A DNA stretch of 64,000 bases from Jaminaea rosea (taxonomy: Eukaryota > Basidiomycota > Exobasidiomycetes > Microstromatales). A program made the translations under genes and the position numbers. The stretch is from positions 299,842-363,841 of the forward strand of contig NW_020289994.1 of assembly GCF_003144245.1 (NCBI RefSeq), in the 5' to 3' direction. The notes beneath the pieces were generated by a model. That model was not told where the DNA came from and searched no databases. It saw nothing but the letters and a program-made list of their open reading frames with translations. This document shows, one piece after another, positions 29,401 through 38,241 of this stretch (position 1 is its first letter; every line of letters starts with the position of its first letter).

Positions 29401-30983
29401 CTACATCCGTGGAGATCGGCTACCTCAATGACGCTCAAGCTCGCAGCACCCCCCGCAGCAGGTCGCAGCGCAATGAAGAGGAGCCGTTTCTCCGCAGCGT
29501 CAAAACAGGCTAGCAGCGTTACGCCGTCTAAGCTGGCTACGAGGTGCATAGACGCGAGAGAGGAAACGGCTCGTTGCTTTCGCTTCTCCTGCGCGGCTTG
29601 CTCGAGCGGTGGTGCGTCGTTGGTTAATGCGCGTCGTAGAAGAGCAGACCCTGGTCGACTTCCTGGCTGTACGGGCGCTGAGAGGTGCGACTTGGCAGCA
29701 GCAGGGGCTGGCGAATTGCTGTGGGAGCGAAGGGCGGCCAGTGTCGAAGCTACGAGGCCTCCGCCGCCGCTGCTGGCTGACAGGGAAGCAGGCGGCGCGG
29801 CCTTGTCCTTGTTTTCTACGGGCGCAGAGACTGACGCCAAGTCCAGATCGCCCAGGACTGTCCCGTCTTCGATCGATATTGCCGTCATCCAGCCGCGTCG
29901 ATGCAGCAAGACGAGCGTGTCTGGTGACTCCGCGCTCGCCAGACTGCAAGTGACCATCGCGACGATGGGAGACGTGTCTGCGCTACTGGCCGTGAGGCGA
30001 GCGTAGGCTTTGACGCTTCGAAGAGGAGTCGGAGCTGGCGGGCTTGGCGGCTCATATTGCGGCTCTTGTTCCCTGCGACTGGACCTAGAGACTGAGCGAG
30101 ACATCCTGCCAGACTCGTGACTGCCATCGCCCGCTGGCACAGAGAGTGAGAGGAGGGTAGAGGCTGCGGTTGAGGGGCCTGCAATGGCGGACGAGCGGGT
30201 GTGTGATGCACGTCTGCTTGAAGATGCTTGCGTGCCCGCAGCTGCTCGCGAAGGGGCTCTGGATGTCTCTGATGGCGTGGCAGCTTTCGACTCCCTTCGC
30301 GATGGCGATGGCGAGGCGTGGCTGCCGTGGTGGCTGCCATGATGGTTGTGATGGTGAGGCGCATGCTTGCTGAGACCGAGCGTTTCCATGAAGCTGCCTA
30401 CTACCGAGTCGCGATTACTAGGCGCTGAGCCATGCCCGGCTCCAGAGTGGTATTGCGATTCGAGCCTGCTCTCGAGGGCATCAAAGCCTTGCTGTTGGCG
30501 TGCATCGGGGGACGTGGGCTTCCATGCCGATGTGGATGCGAGGTTGGTCGATGTGGGCGAGGTTGGACTGACGACGGGCTCCGGTGGCGCATTGCTGTGG
30601 TGATGAAAGCCAGCAAAGGGCGGCGGGTGAGATTCGCGATGGCTGCGCGTGCTGGCTATCGAGGGGGTTGGTGACGGAGGGCGACCTTGCGCGCGGCGAG
30701 GAGGAGTAGCAGCGTTGTCTGACTGAGAGAAGAGCCAACAGCTGCCATCTGCTGTAGCGACTGCTACTCGCGCGGCTGAGCGGCTGCCGTGCCAGGCTGC
30801 CATTGCTGTGAGCCATCTCGACTTAGACGACGTCGATGCTGAGCCCCATGCGTCATCGTCGTCGTCGTCGTCGTCTTGTCCTGCAATGGGCCATTGACTG
30901 CGTGGTGGGATGTATGGCGAGGATGACTCGGAGGTATGCAGGGACAGACTGACATGGAGCGCAGAAGACGACGAGACTGGCAT
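26403..30983 (-). CDS. Large WD40 protein, WDR7 / rabconnectin-3 beta-like
   Basis: 1526 residues in one exon from the ATG at 30983. The N-terminal 120 residues carry a poly-Asp run and the first WD-like strand set (TAMAAWHGSRSAARVAVATADGS), followed by long Ser/His/Pro-rich inserts. Scattered WD-type repeats occur in the middle (HGCLALASTDGTVAILALDG; RADELMLVYRDGRARVWDV). A helical, HEAT-like region spans about 1030-1350 (LNPALLALHLVDPTPEIRSA). A C-terminal WD pair has RLAVGTHEGAIVMYELRTATR and LLSFSPDGRRLVSLS. This order of WD, helices and WD fits WDR7, which in animals partners DMXL proteins to control V-ATPase. Assignment of that role to this fungus is inference. Head-to-head with the BOI-type gene. 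Confidence 0.65.
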   Translation of the reverse strand: MPVSSSSALHVSLSLHTSESSSPYIPPRSQWPIAGQDDDDDDDDAWGSASTSSKSRWLTAMAAWHGSRSAARVAVATADGSCWLFSQSDNAATPPRRAQGRPPSPTPSIASTRSHRESHPPPFAGFHHHSNAPPEPVVSPTSPTSTNLASTSAWKPTSPDARQQQGFDALESRLESQYHSGAGHGSAPSNRDSVVGSFMETLGLSKHAPHHHNHHGSHHGSHASPSPSRRESKAATPSETSRAPSRAAAGTQASSSRRASHTRSSAIAGPSTAASTLLSLSVPAGDGSHESGRMSRSVSRSSRREQEPQYEPPSPPAPTPLRSVKAYARLTASSADTSPIVAMVTCSLASAESPDTLVLLHRRGWMTAISIEDGTVLGDLDLASVSAPVENKDKAAPPASLSASSGGGGLVASTLAALRSHSNSPAPAAAKSHLSAPVQPGSRPGSALLRRALTNDAPPLEQAAQEKRKQRAVSSLASMHLVASLDGVTLLACFDAAEKRLLFIALRPAAGGAASLSVIEVADLHGCSRERCPSFAVEGDAVKVAHVNEEKESVTVHRFQVTMAAGNATVDKAGFAKLTIPEDAGGQVQRCSLLTAGTLLGHAAGERLVLLSSAACDSLGVVKSIHVPELQDFEVISPSYALARTKTTTKLISIDADSLTLLNDVPGIDVAAHSGQLLLSASAAPECLTLQSLLDSRDLYASSPVQPAISALLPLSMERILALTSTGHLTLATLNDLLANRLPTPNQPPSTSAAHPAARATMLRQVTNPRNSSTKHILAAFSTGAVAFWDLATLRLQAEWSLFTAPVLDGLCVVFGQEDNTLRLHGCLALASTDGTVAILALDGLKLLYLLPGRGEEAPLDWLAVRADELMLVYRDGRARVWDVATQELRRSMGLDQAEGMLSDGRGSWSRYDVGVEREVAQSGVLSAVSPSVACDTPLMGANLKKGIDAASKAAGAHEGMAKPKAVRPGSATSTSGASRVQSILRPLMAALWPSGIDDEMDQAIASLFEPALDLGTAMKLGSASSSTQPGSLRRHYHSTTSSLKASSSTNASRFLALTAMLKVLARSKAGTNADRCISWLSTSAPRTSPLNPALLALHLVDPTPEIRSAAEELLEARIAMMSAEEVDTLVVSWRSLLPTAHSSSPRAAQSLSLLGFLCLKRYALVDPALLRDVAEAVFHSLSSAHSPQALRLPALWLCVQGFSVWQNYVDAMALLRSLFTLAIDTHDDVTASQAAKDAVIAIAEEHTPLFMTTLNLDLLALSGGDGHAPSSSTAANGVRTMQLLSFLVSLRPSLLAPSLPRISEAVVKSLDPTTSSSSNAGSSSSPKPNAPALPGPSTTQRDLLLPSATHLISTLVRAYRTLAFHGSTQRLAVGTHEGAIVMYELRTATRLFVLEGGHGSQAHGHAHHSTQRGPLTLLSFSPDGRRLVSLSLTEGKALAWKVGSSLASWLLRPGGVPRQGGGSGVGGGGKQQQPGAEPAYKVWRFTPRSGEDDEALRCEWVGEKRCEIEVGADGHKRERTLFDVE

Positions 30984-31250
30984 GACGAGGCTATATGCAG
31001 CCTTGGCAGGCAGGCGGCGTTGAGGATCGAGGCATCAAAGTGTTGCGTCTGTCTCGCCGTTCTCAAGAGTGGAGTCGTCGCGCGAAATTGCCTGGTCCGT
31101 CCATTTCATCGCGGGTGCCGTTTCCGCTCTCCCTCGACTCGAGATGCCCTCGTGGCCCACACACGCACGCACTCGCTCACCCGCTTCGCCCCAACGACAG
31201 ACTCGTCTCGTGCCCTGGTCGACCCAAATTGGCAATTACCCGCTCCGCCC

Positions 31251-31271
31251 AGCAGCAGCAGCAGCAGCAGC
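31251..31271. repeat. AGC trinucleotide repeat
   Basis: Seven consecutive AGC units in the putative 5' leader of the SH3-SAM-PH gene. Confidence 0.9.
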
Positions 31272-31364
31272 ACCCACCCAGCAAGGCGGCGGCGGGAAGC
31301 GGGCCAGCCTGCGACGTCGATACGAGAGAGCAGCTGCAATTACAACTGCGCTTCCTCACCACCT

Positions 31365-31387
31365 CATCATCATCATCATCATCATCA
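31365..31387. repeat. CAT trinucleotide repeat
   Basis: About seven and a half CAT units ending some 30 nt before the ATG of the SH3-SAM-PH gene. Confidence 0.9.
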
Positions 31388-31418
31388 CCCCATCGACCCA
31401 CGCCGCACGACGCTCGCG

Positions 31419-34400
31419 ATGGAGCAGGACCGCGTATATGGTCTGCACGAGTTCGTTGCAGAGAACACCGACGAGGTGTCCTTCAAAGTGGGAGAGACGA
31501 TTCGAGTCGTAGAAAAGGATGATGCCTACGGGGATGGATGGTGGCAGGTGAGGCGAGAACATCGCGTGATTGTTTGAGCGCATGTGGCTGACATTGCTAC
31601 ATCCTTGCTCGCTCAGGGCACAAATGAAGCGGGTGAGACGGGACTGTTCCCCTTCTCCTATACCACCCTCGACAAAGACCTCGCAATGAATGCCAAAGCC
31701 CTCGCCTTGAGCGCAGGTGGACCAGCCAGTGGAACCACTCCCGGCACTGGCACCATGAAGTCCACCATGGCAGACCTCGATCAAGCACTGGACGAACTGC
31801 AGGGAGGCGGTGCGCAAGGACAAGGCGGCCCTGCTCGCCGATCCTTCCAATCCCAGCGTACCGACGACGAGGGCGATGACGCAGAGAGCGCCGAGGGAGA
31901 CGTATCACAATATCAGGCCCAAGGTGGTGCGCGAGCCGCCCTTGCCGCAAAGGCCAAAGCCAATGCCGCATCAGAAGCAGACCGCGAGCGCGAGGAGCAA
32001 GCACGCATGAAGGCTCAGGCTCAGCGCATCTTTGAGGAGGAAGAGGCGAGGCAGAGGGAGATGTTGCTGCAAAAGGAGGCAGAGAGGCACGAGGCTGTCG
32101 CACGAGGGGATGTGCCCGATGAAGGGCCCAAGGTTGCGCCAATTTCGGGCGTGGACATGAGCGATGAGAGCGATTCTGAGGGGAGCGCCGCGGGCAGTGC
32201 GGCGGGCCTGGACGAGTATGCGGGGCAGGCGCATCGCTCGCCGTTGCTGGGTGCGGGCTCCTCTTCTACACCGCCTGTACAGGTCACACCAGCCCAGGGC
32301 AACGGGCAAGGGGCCAAGGATGAGCTCGATGACGTGCCGGCCACGGGACTTTCACCCATTCCTGGATCGACTACAGACCACGACGCGGTAGCCAACAAGC
32401 AAGAGCGCGCAGCATCCTCGGGCGTATCCGGCGCTGCTGCTGCGGTCGGCGCCGCTACACTCGGAGCCATTGGTACAGGCGCAGCAGCTCTGGGCCTCTC
32501 ACAACGTGCCGAGGGCCCTGCCGACCAGCAATCCGTCGACAGCAACACGCGCAGGCACGCCTCGTCCTCGCAAGCAGACGCATCATCGATCACTGGCACG
32601 ACGACCGCCCCTACATCAGCAGCCGGCGGATTAGACACACCCAAGAGCACGGGCGAGGCGTCGATGATGCCAGGTGGACCTCCCGCGCTCGGCGCATCAC
32701 GCACAGCATCAACCGCTTCAGCTCGTCCACCGCCGCCTCCGGGAGACCCACGCGACTGGAGCGTAGACCAAGTGGTAGAGTGGGCACGCTCTCGTGGCTG
32801 GGACGAGTCGAGCGTGGTGAGCAAGTTTGCCGAGCACGAGATCAGTGGGGATGTGCTGTTGGAGATGGACGTCAACATTCTAAAGGAGATTGACATCGTG
32901 GCATTTGGGAAGCGCTTCCAAGTGGCGAACGCGATCAAGGAGTTGAAGGGCGTGCCCGCGTCCGCGTCCGCACCCGCACAGGGTCTTCAGTCGCCCAGCA
33001 TGAACTCGGCGTCGCGAGACTTCAGCCAGAGCAGCATGGACGCTCAGCCTGCGGCGGCGGCTTCCGGTATGGCTGCGGCTGCGGCTGGCGTTGGGGCCGG
33101 AGCTGCAACGGGATTGGGAGCTCGGCCGGCGTCCATCGACACGGCTGCAGCTCAGCGCGAGGTCAGCTACGATCGTGGGACGATCATCACGCACCCAATC
33201 GACGAGGAACCTCGCGCGAATGTCAACGACAACCGCGTCTCCACCTCGTCTTCAAAGGACGGTGGCGCGACGGGCGGCGCGACGGGCGGCGCGACGAGCG
33301 GCAAATCGCTTTCGCAACTCGCAGACGAAGCGCTGCTCAACCGACGAGCACCCTCGACTAGCTCAGCGGGTCCTCCGCCCGCATCGCCACGCAAGCGCGA
33401 GCACAGTAGCAACCTCTCCAACCTCAAGCCGAGCGGTTCAGCGGATCGCGCCTCGTTCTTCTCTTCGTTCGGTCCAGGCCGTGGACGCAAGGCCGCTCCT
33501 ACTTCGCCACCCTCGCGCGGGTCCAACAGCCATGACGACGCGCCCACCTCACTCAAGAGCGGAGGCACCTTTTCCAAGCTCGGTTTTAACCGACTCGCCA
33601 ACAGAGGCAGCCAGATGCCGCAGCAAGGGGGAGGATTCAAGGACCAGATTTCGCTGCCTACCACGAGCCCGACGTACGATTCCATGGGCGACACGGCGCG
33701 CAGGAATCGCACGTCGCAGGCCAGCAACGGCAGTGGGAGCGCGACGAGGATGGGCCCTGCGCTGGGAGGGTACGCCGCAGCCGTGGGTACAGAAGATGGA
33801 GCCGCATCGACGCCTGCGCCCGTAGCCGACGCGAATGGCCCTGTAATGTCGCGCATCCGTCCCGTCGATCTCGAGGGCTGGATGCGCAAAAAGGGAGAAC
33901 GCTACAATGTCTGGAAGCCGCGCTACCTCGCCTTGAAGGGCAGCGATCTCGTCATCCTGCGCGATCCCTCGGCGCCCAAAATTAAAGGCTACGTCAGCAT
34001 GAAGGGGTACAAGGTGATTGCGGACGAGAATACCAACCCGGGCAAGTACGGGTTCAAGATCCTGCACGAGACGGAGAAGCCGCACTACTTTTCGAGCGAT
34101 GATGCGTTGCTTGTGCGCGAGTGGATGAAGGGCTTGATGAAGGCGACGATTGGGCGCGATCACAGCTGTGAGTGCGCGTGCGCGAGATGGCAGCCTGACC
34201 TGCGCGCTCCCGGTACTGACTTTTGTTCCTCGCCCCCTGCAAACAGTCCCGGTCATCTCGTCTTACAACAACCCGACGATGTCCCTGAAGGAAGCGCAAC
34301 GCATGAATCCGCCGCCGCGCCCGCCTTCCCCTACGAGCAGAGCGAGGATGCAACGTGCGAGGGCGAGGGAGAATCCGGGAGAGCTGACGGCCAAAGACCA

Positions 34401-34485
34401 GGCTGTGCTTGCGGGTATTCAGCAGGGGCAGGATCAACACCAGCACCAACACCACCAGCAGGGACGACAGGGCCAGAGAGCATAG
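31419..34485 (+). CDS. BOI1: SH3-SAM-PH polarity protein, Boi1/Boi2 (Pob1) family
   Basis: 972-residue scaffold of the Boi1/Boi2/Pob1 family, which links Cdc42 polarity to exocytosis at growth sites. Exons: 31419-31547, 31617-34167 and 34247-34485 (2919 nt). SH3 at residues 4-62 (YGLHEFVAENTDEVSFKVG, then GDGWWQ ending at intron 1, continuing GLFPFSYT). SAM at about 421-490 (WSVDQVVEWARSRGW...FGKRFQVANAIKEL). PH at about 789-890 (LEGWMRKKGERYNVWKPRYL). The linker is Ala/Ser/Gly-rich with a coiled segment near 120-175 and a GGAT tandem near 33264-33302. After the last intron, FPVISSYNNPTMSLKEAQ matches the conserved family tail; the end is a His/Gln run. Confidence 0.93.
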
Positions 34486-34953
34486 TGAGCCATTCACATC
34501 AACATCACATCTTCACGCGGAGCTCAGAATGTCGTCGTCTCTTCACGCGGAGCTTAGCATGTCGCCCGTTTCTCCTCGCTTCGCCGTCTCCTCTCTCTTA
34601 CCTTCTCAACTCTTCAATATCTATTCACTTCTTTCCACTCTCACTCACTTCTTCCCACTCTCACTCACTCTTCTCGCCAGCGCACCGTGCTCACCACATC
34701 TGACCGCCTGCATCCGCACCGTCCTCGCAGCTCGTCCGTCGACTCCCCACCGCACAGCGCCCGCACGCCCTTCCAAGGCTTACACTACAGGAAGAGCTCA
34801 CTCTTGCCCCTCGCCCAACATCACGGTCCGGCGGACCCGAGTCGTACCTCCTCTGCCCACGCGCAAGAGAGGCCGCGCACCGTCACACTCTCGTCGATCC
34901 CGCAGCACCTTCGCTGCGATGCAGAGCGAAGGGCCACCAGTCACGACACGGTC
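34486..34953. promoter_or_regulatory. Leader/promoter region of the Ser-rich gene
   Basis: 468 bp with repeated CTCACT and TCTTCAC tracts (about 34515-34680) and a short upstream ORF at its end. The coding frame stays open back to 34687 but contains no ATG before 34954. Confidence 0.45.
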
Positions 34954-34957
34954 ATGA
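34919..34957 (+). promoter_or_regulatory. Upstream ORF overlapping the main start by ATGA
   Basis: A 12-codon ORF (ATG at 34919, MQSEGPPVTTRS, TGA at 34955-34957). Its stop overlaps the ATG at 34954 in the arrangement ATGA, the geometry known from termination-reinitiation coupling. Whether it lies in the mRNA is not shown. Confidence 0.5.
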
Positions 34958-36876
34958 ACGTCTTCTTGCGTCTCCCAAGCTCGCCCGTCCAGGAGAGTAG
35001 CCCGCAACGCACGCCGACGTCGGCAATGGCTGCCGTCATGGGCGCGACCTCGACGCCGACTCGCAGGTTGAGCTGGAAGGGGCGTCCCTCGCTCGATACG
35101 CCGCCGGAGCACTCAGCGACGCCGATTAGCAGGCTCAGCTTAAAGGCACGAGCGTCGATCGACGCGGCGCCGCAACCTACGCTCGTTTCACCTACGGCAC
35201 GCAGGTCGGCGCCCTGGAATCCATCGCCCCTCAACCCAACCGCGCATCACATCCAGCGTCCCTCTACGGCTGATGGCTCCTCGCGCAAGCGCTCTTTTGC
35301 CGCAGGTGACACGGACCGCCCTCCTCTTCCGATCGCAACAATGTCCCGCCGACCCTCGACGTCAGGCAACCGCACGGTAAGGGTGAGTGGTTCCGCATCC
35401 ACGGAGATGGAGGTTCTCGCTCCGCAGGCTTGGGGAATGGCGAGGCAGATCCTCGAGGAGGACCACCATGGTATCCAGGAAAGTCTAGCCTTCCCGCACG
35501 CGGGCCACGCCAAGGATGGAGACGATACGAGCAGCGCGCTAACACAGAAGCTGCCCCTCGGGCCGAGCAGGGAGTCAGCAGCAGGAGCAGCCTCAGCATC
35601 GTCAGAAGAAGCAACAGCGCCAAAGCCAGCACCAGAGCTAGCGCCGATTTCGGTGGGAACGCGGATCCAGCCACAGTCGCAAGCACGGCTGCGGGTGCCA
35701 GTGCAAGACGACGCCGATTCCCGTTTCTGGAAACGGCCAGAGACGCCAATGACGCGGCGGGAGGGTTTTCAGCAGGACGGCATTGAGTCACGCCCTCCGC
35801 CAAGCGATACGGACGCATCTTCTACTTCTCTCGATCAGCTTCGTCTCCTCCGCGCACCCAAGTTTGAGCGTGTACTCGGGCTCGTTCCTTTCCCTCCTCC
35901 AAAGACAACGCACCAAGATCAACCTCGTACTCTACGACGAAGTGGCAGCGCAATCGTTGGAAGCCTTTTTGAAGCATTTCGAGGCCGTGCCAGTGGTGAA
36001 GGCAGACTGTCGCGCTCACAAGAGTCGCTGGAGGTCGTACTCCCTGCAGCCCGTGCGTCGACCCACCGCACACCAAGCATTGCCACGATACACGACAGCG
36101 ACGGTAGCGAACACTCTTGCTCCTCAATCCCGACCGCAACGATCCAACGCGCCTTTCGCGTCGCGTCTCCTCAACCATATCCACCACTCCACCCAGCACC
36201 TCTCTCTCCACGAGCGCTGTCTACGCCACCTCAAATCTCCACCTCTCCCGTACGTGCAACCTCTCATAGTTGGCAACGGGATTTCTCCTCTCTTCCTCAT
36301 GCTTCCCTTTCTCACGACGCGGATGCCGACGCGGACGATGACCAGACAAGCCAGCTCCCCGCCCCCCTCCCCTCGCCACGCCCAAGCATGTCTCTCCCTC
36401 CCGCAAAGAGCTTAGCAGCCTGGCGTCTCCTCAACCAGCGAGGCGGGTTCAGCCTCTCTCCGCCTTCCACCGCAGACGGACCAGAGACAAGCGAGTCGAG
36501 ACACGCAGCGTCACTACCACCAAGCTCGGCACGAGGGGCGCGTAGAGTGGCTTCGGACTTTTCCCTCGAGTTCAGCAGGAGCAGGGGCGCGAGCACTCAG
36601 AGCTCCGTAGCGAAACGACGCAGGGCTGGTATGGACGCTTCGAGGTCCGTGGACGAGCTTGCGGAGACAGGTGCGGAGGAGTACGGTTCGAGCTCATTGG
36701 GCCCTATGGTGCGCATTCACGAGTCATTGGACGCGGTCATGATCGAGGATGAGCAGAGCAAGCGGGGCGAGGTGGAAGGGAAGTCGCAATCTGAGTCGCC
36801 GCGAAGGGAGAAGGGAGGTGTAAAGGGGTGGTTGCCGTGGAGGAAAGGGAGGGGTCGTGCAGAGACGGCTCTTTGA
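34954..36876 (+). CDS. Ser/Pro-rich protein of unknown function
   Basis: 640 residues, single exon, from the first in-frame ATG. Low-complexity Ser/Pro/Arg-rich throughout. An internal duplication near the N-terminus gives RRLSWKGRPSLD and SRLSLKARASID about 27 residues apart, each carrying R-x-S-type sites that basophilic kinases and 14-3-3 proteins favour. A more ordered block around residues 140-175 (MEVLAPQAWGMARQILEEDH) and another near 290-330 (LDQLRLLRAPKFERVLGLVP) may be conserved. The C-terminus is a basic-aromatic patch (GVKGWLPWRKGRGR) that could bind membrane. I recognise no named family. It is preceded by an ATGA-overlapping uORF. Confidence 0.65.
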   Translation: MNVFLRLPSSPVQESSPQRTPTSAMAAVMGATSTPTRRLSWKGRPSLDTPPEHSATPISRLSLKARASIDAAPQPTLVSPTARRSAPWNPSPLNPTAHHIQRPSTADGSSRKRSFAAGDTDRPPLPIATMSRRPSTSGNRTVRVSGSASTEMEVLAPQAWGMARQILEEDHHGIQESLAFPHAGHAKDGDDTSSALTQKLPLGPSRESAAGAASASSEEATAPKPAPELAPISVGTRIQPQSQARLRVPVQDDADSRFWKRPETPMTRREGFQQDGIESRPPPSDTDASSTSLDQLRLLRAPKFERVLGLVPFPPPKTTHQDQPRTLRRSGSAIVGSLFEAFRGRASGEGRLSRSQESLEVVLPAARASTHRTPSIATIHDSDGSEHSCSSIPTATIQRAFRVASPQPYPPLHPAPLSPRALSTPPQISTSPVRATSHSWQRDFSSLPHASLSHDADADADDDQTSQLPAPLPSPRPSMSLPPAKSLAAWRLLNQRGGFSLSPPSTADGPETSESRHAASLPPSSARGARRVASDFSLEFSRSRGASTQSSVAKRRRAGMDASRSVDELAETGAEEYGSSSLGPMVRIHESLDAVMIEDEQSKRGEVEGKSQSESPRREKGGVKGWLPWRKGRGRAETAL

Positions 36877-37254
36877 AGCCGTCAATTCACGCAGCGCAGA
36901 TAGAGACATCAGACACAAGCGGCCGAGAGAGGGAGCCCATCTCCCGATTGTGCCTCGACCACCTCGAAATCGATCGCGTCTCAGGTGAGGATTCTCAGCC
37001 TCCTGCTGCACGCGCCGCTCGTCCCTCATGTTGGAGCACCAAACAATAGCGGCTCGGCCCGCTCGTGACTTCCCACGTCGGTCGTATCTTCCTTGGCGTT
37101 GCGATGCCGGGGCGAGCCGCCGTATTCATCCGCAGCCGCTCGAGGGTCGTGGGGCACGGAAGGCGAGTGAAAGATACGAAAGGCCATCAACTCGCCCCAT
37201 TCTACTTTCCTTCACCTCCAACACTCACCTCGCTGCACCAACAGCCTCGCCGTT
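36877..37254. other. Intergenic region before member B
   Basis: 378 bp between the Ser-rich gene and the small secreted-protein gene at 37255. It probably holds the promoter of the latter; GATACGAAAGGCCA at 37169-37182 resembles the region around the gene F TATA-like element. No gene seen. Confidence 0.4.
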
Positions 37255-37553
37255 ATGAAGAGCTTGAACTTCCTGCTCCTGTCCGTTACTCTGATCTCTC
37301 TCTTCACCCTTTCCAAGGCGATGTGCTGTTGCAACGCGGCTCGTTGGTGCGTCCGTCCATCTTCGCTGACTCGTTTCAACGCGATGCTGACGGTAGACGG
37401 TCCCTTCTCAGCACGACCAATGCCGTCTGTGCGGCGGCAGACCAGTGTACCTGCCCCGCTGAGCTGGAAAAGCTCCTCAAGAAGGAGATAGGCAGCAAGA
37501 CGTCCGCATCGGCACACGCTAGCTTTTTGGCCCAGAGGGAAGGCTGCTGGTGA
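37255..37553 (+). CDS. Small secreted Cys-rich protein, CC-x5-C family member B
   Basis: 77 residues in two exons, 37255-37346 and 37412-37553 (234 nt). MKSLNFLLLSVTLISLFTLS is a signal peptide, likely cleaved after SKA. The mature chain opens with Cys: C24 C25-x5-C31-x5-C-x5-C-x-C, then PAELEKLLKKE and a terminal GCW. The 65-nt intron (donor GTGCGT, acceptor TCTCAG) splits the C31 codon as TG|C, exactly as in members A and C. Spacing matches member A residue for residue over the Cys block, while the other residues differ. It is in tandem with member C 360 bp downstream. No known family recognised. Confidence 0.75.
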
Positions 37554-37913
37554 TTTTGTGGGGGACGGCTGACCTGAAGAAAAGGAATCGAGCGGGAATG
37601 GACCTTTCTTGGCCTGCTGAGCGTCACCTGCTTACGGAGGCTAGCCGCAAGCTTCTTGCTGCGTACCGCACTATAGCTACTCGATCATCACAGCTCGATA
37701 CTGAACGACGTGACAATGCCGTCCATCATCTCTCGACGCAGAGGATTTGCTCCCTTGCTCGACTGATTTACCCACGAAGCATCGCCTGAAGTGTCATACT
37801 CGTTCAGCGCCTGTCGGCAGAGTTCTGTAAACCGCCCGTCACAACTACCCGCAAGCCACGGGCCGTGTGGCGGTGGGGCAGCGAAAACCGGCTTGATCAA
37901 GCCATCAGTCGCG
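37554..37913. other. Intergenic region between members B and C
   Basis: 360 bp without a convincing gene; probably the terminator of B and promoter of C. Confidence 0.4.
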
Positions 37914-38241
37914 ATGATCTGCCGCTCATGGCTGCATTCAGGTAGTGCTTGTTGCTCCGACGGTTGCACGTTCCTTGCCATCCTGGCCATCATCTTCATC
38001 GCACGCCATGAGGCTCAAGTTTCCGCCTTGTTGCTCCTTTACCTCTGCTTCTTTGGGGGTGCCAGAGCGTACTGCTGCGTGGACGAGGGCCTATGGTACG
38101 TATGAGAGCAGAAAGGGGCCTCTGCATCAAATGATCTGACGGTCTAGCCACCCCAGCCGCAGCGACGAGGAATGCGAGTCCAACGAATGCACCTGCCCTA
38201 TGGACGAGGAAGGGCTTGATGTGATGCTTGGGATGAAGTAA
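37914..38241 (+). CDS. Small secreted Cys-rich protein, CC-x5-C family member C (start uncertain)
   Basis: Two exons, 37914-38095 and 38148-38241. The 3' part is clear: a hydrophobic run (SALLLLYLCFFGGARA) directly before CC-x5-C-x8-C-x4-C-x-C, with a 52-nt intron (GTACGT…TCTAG) splitting the third Cys as TG|C, and a short acidic end (DEEGLDVMLGMK). The start is the problem. The natural signal-peptide ATG at 38008 (MRLK) is one base out of frame with the hydrophobic run. The nearest in-frame ATG, used here, is 37914 and gives 91 residues with an extra hydrophobic segment. A one-base indel, sequencing error, or unseen upstream exon could explain this, so the gene may be broken. Confidence 0.5.

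Larger units (their letters stand above)
30984..31418. promoter_or_regulatory. Bidirectional promoter region with AGC and CAT microsatellites
   Basis: 435 bp between divergent ATGs. Near the BOI-type start are an AGC run (31251-31271) and a CAT run (31365-31387), probably in its 5' leader. No other gene in either strand. Confidence 0.55.
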
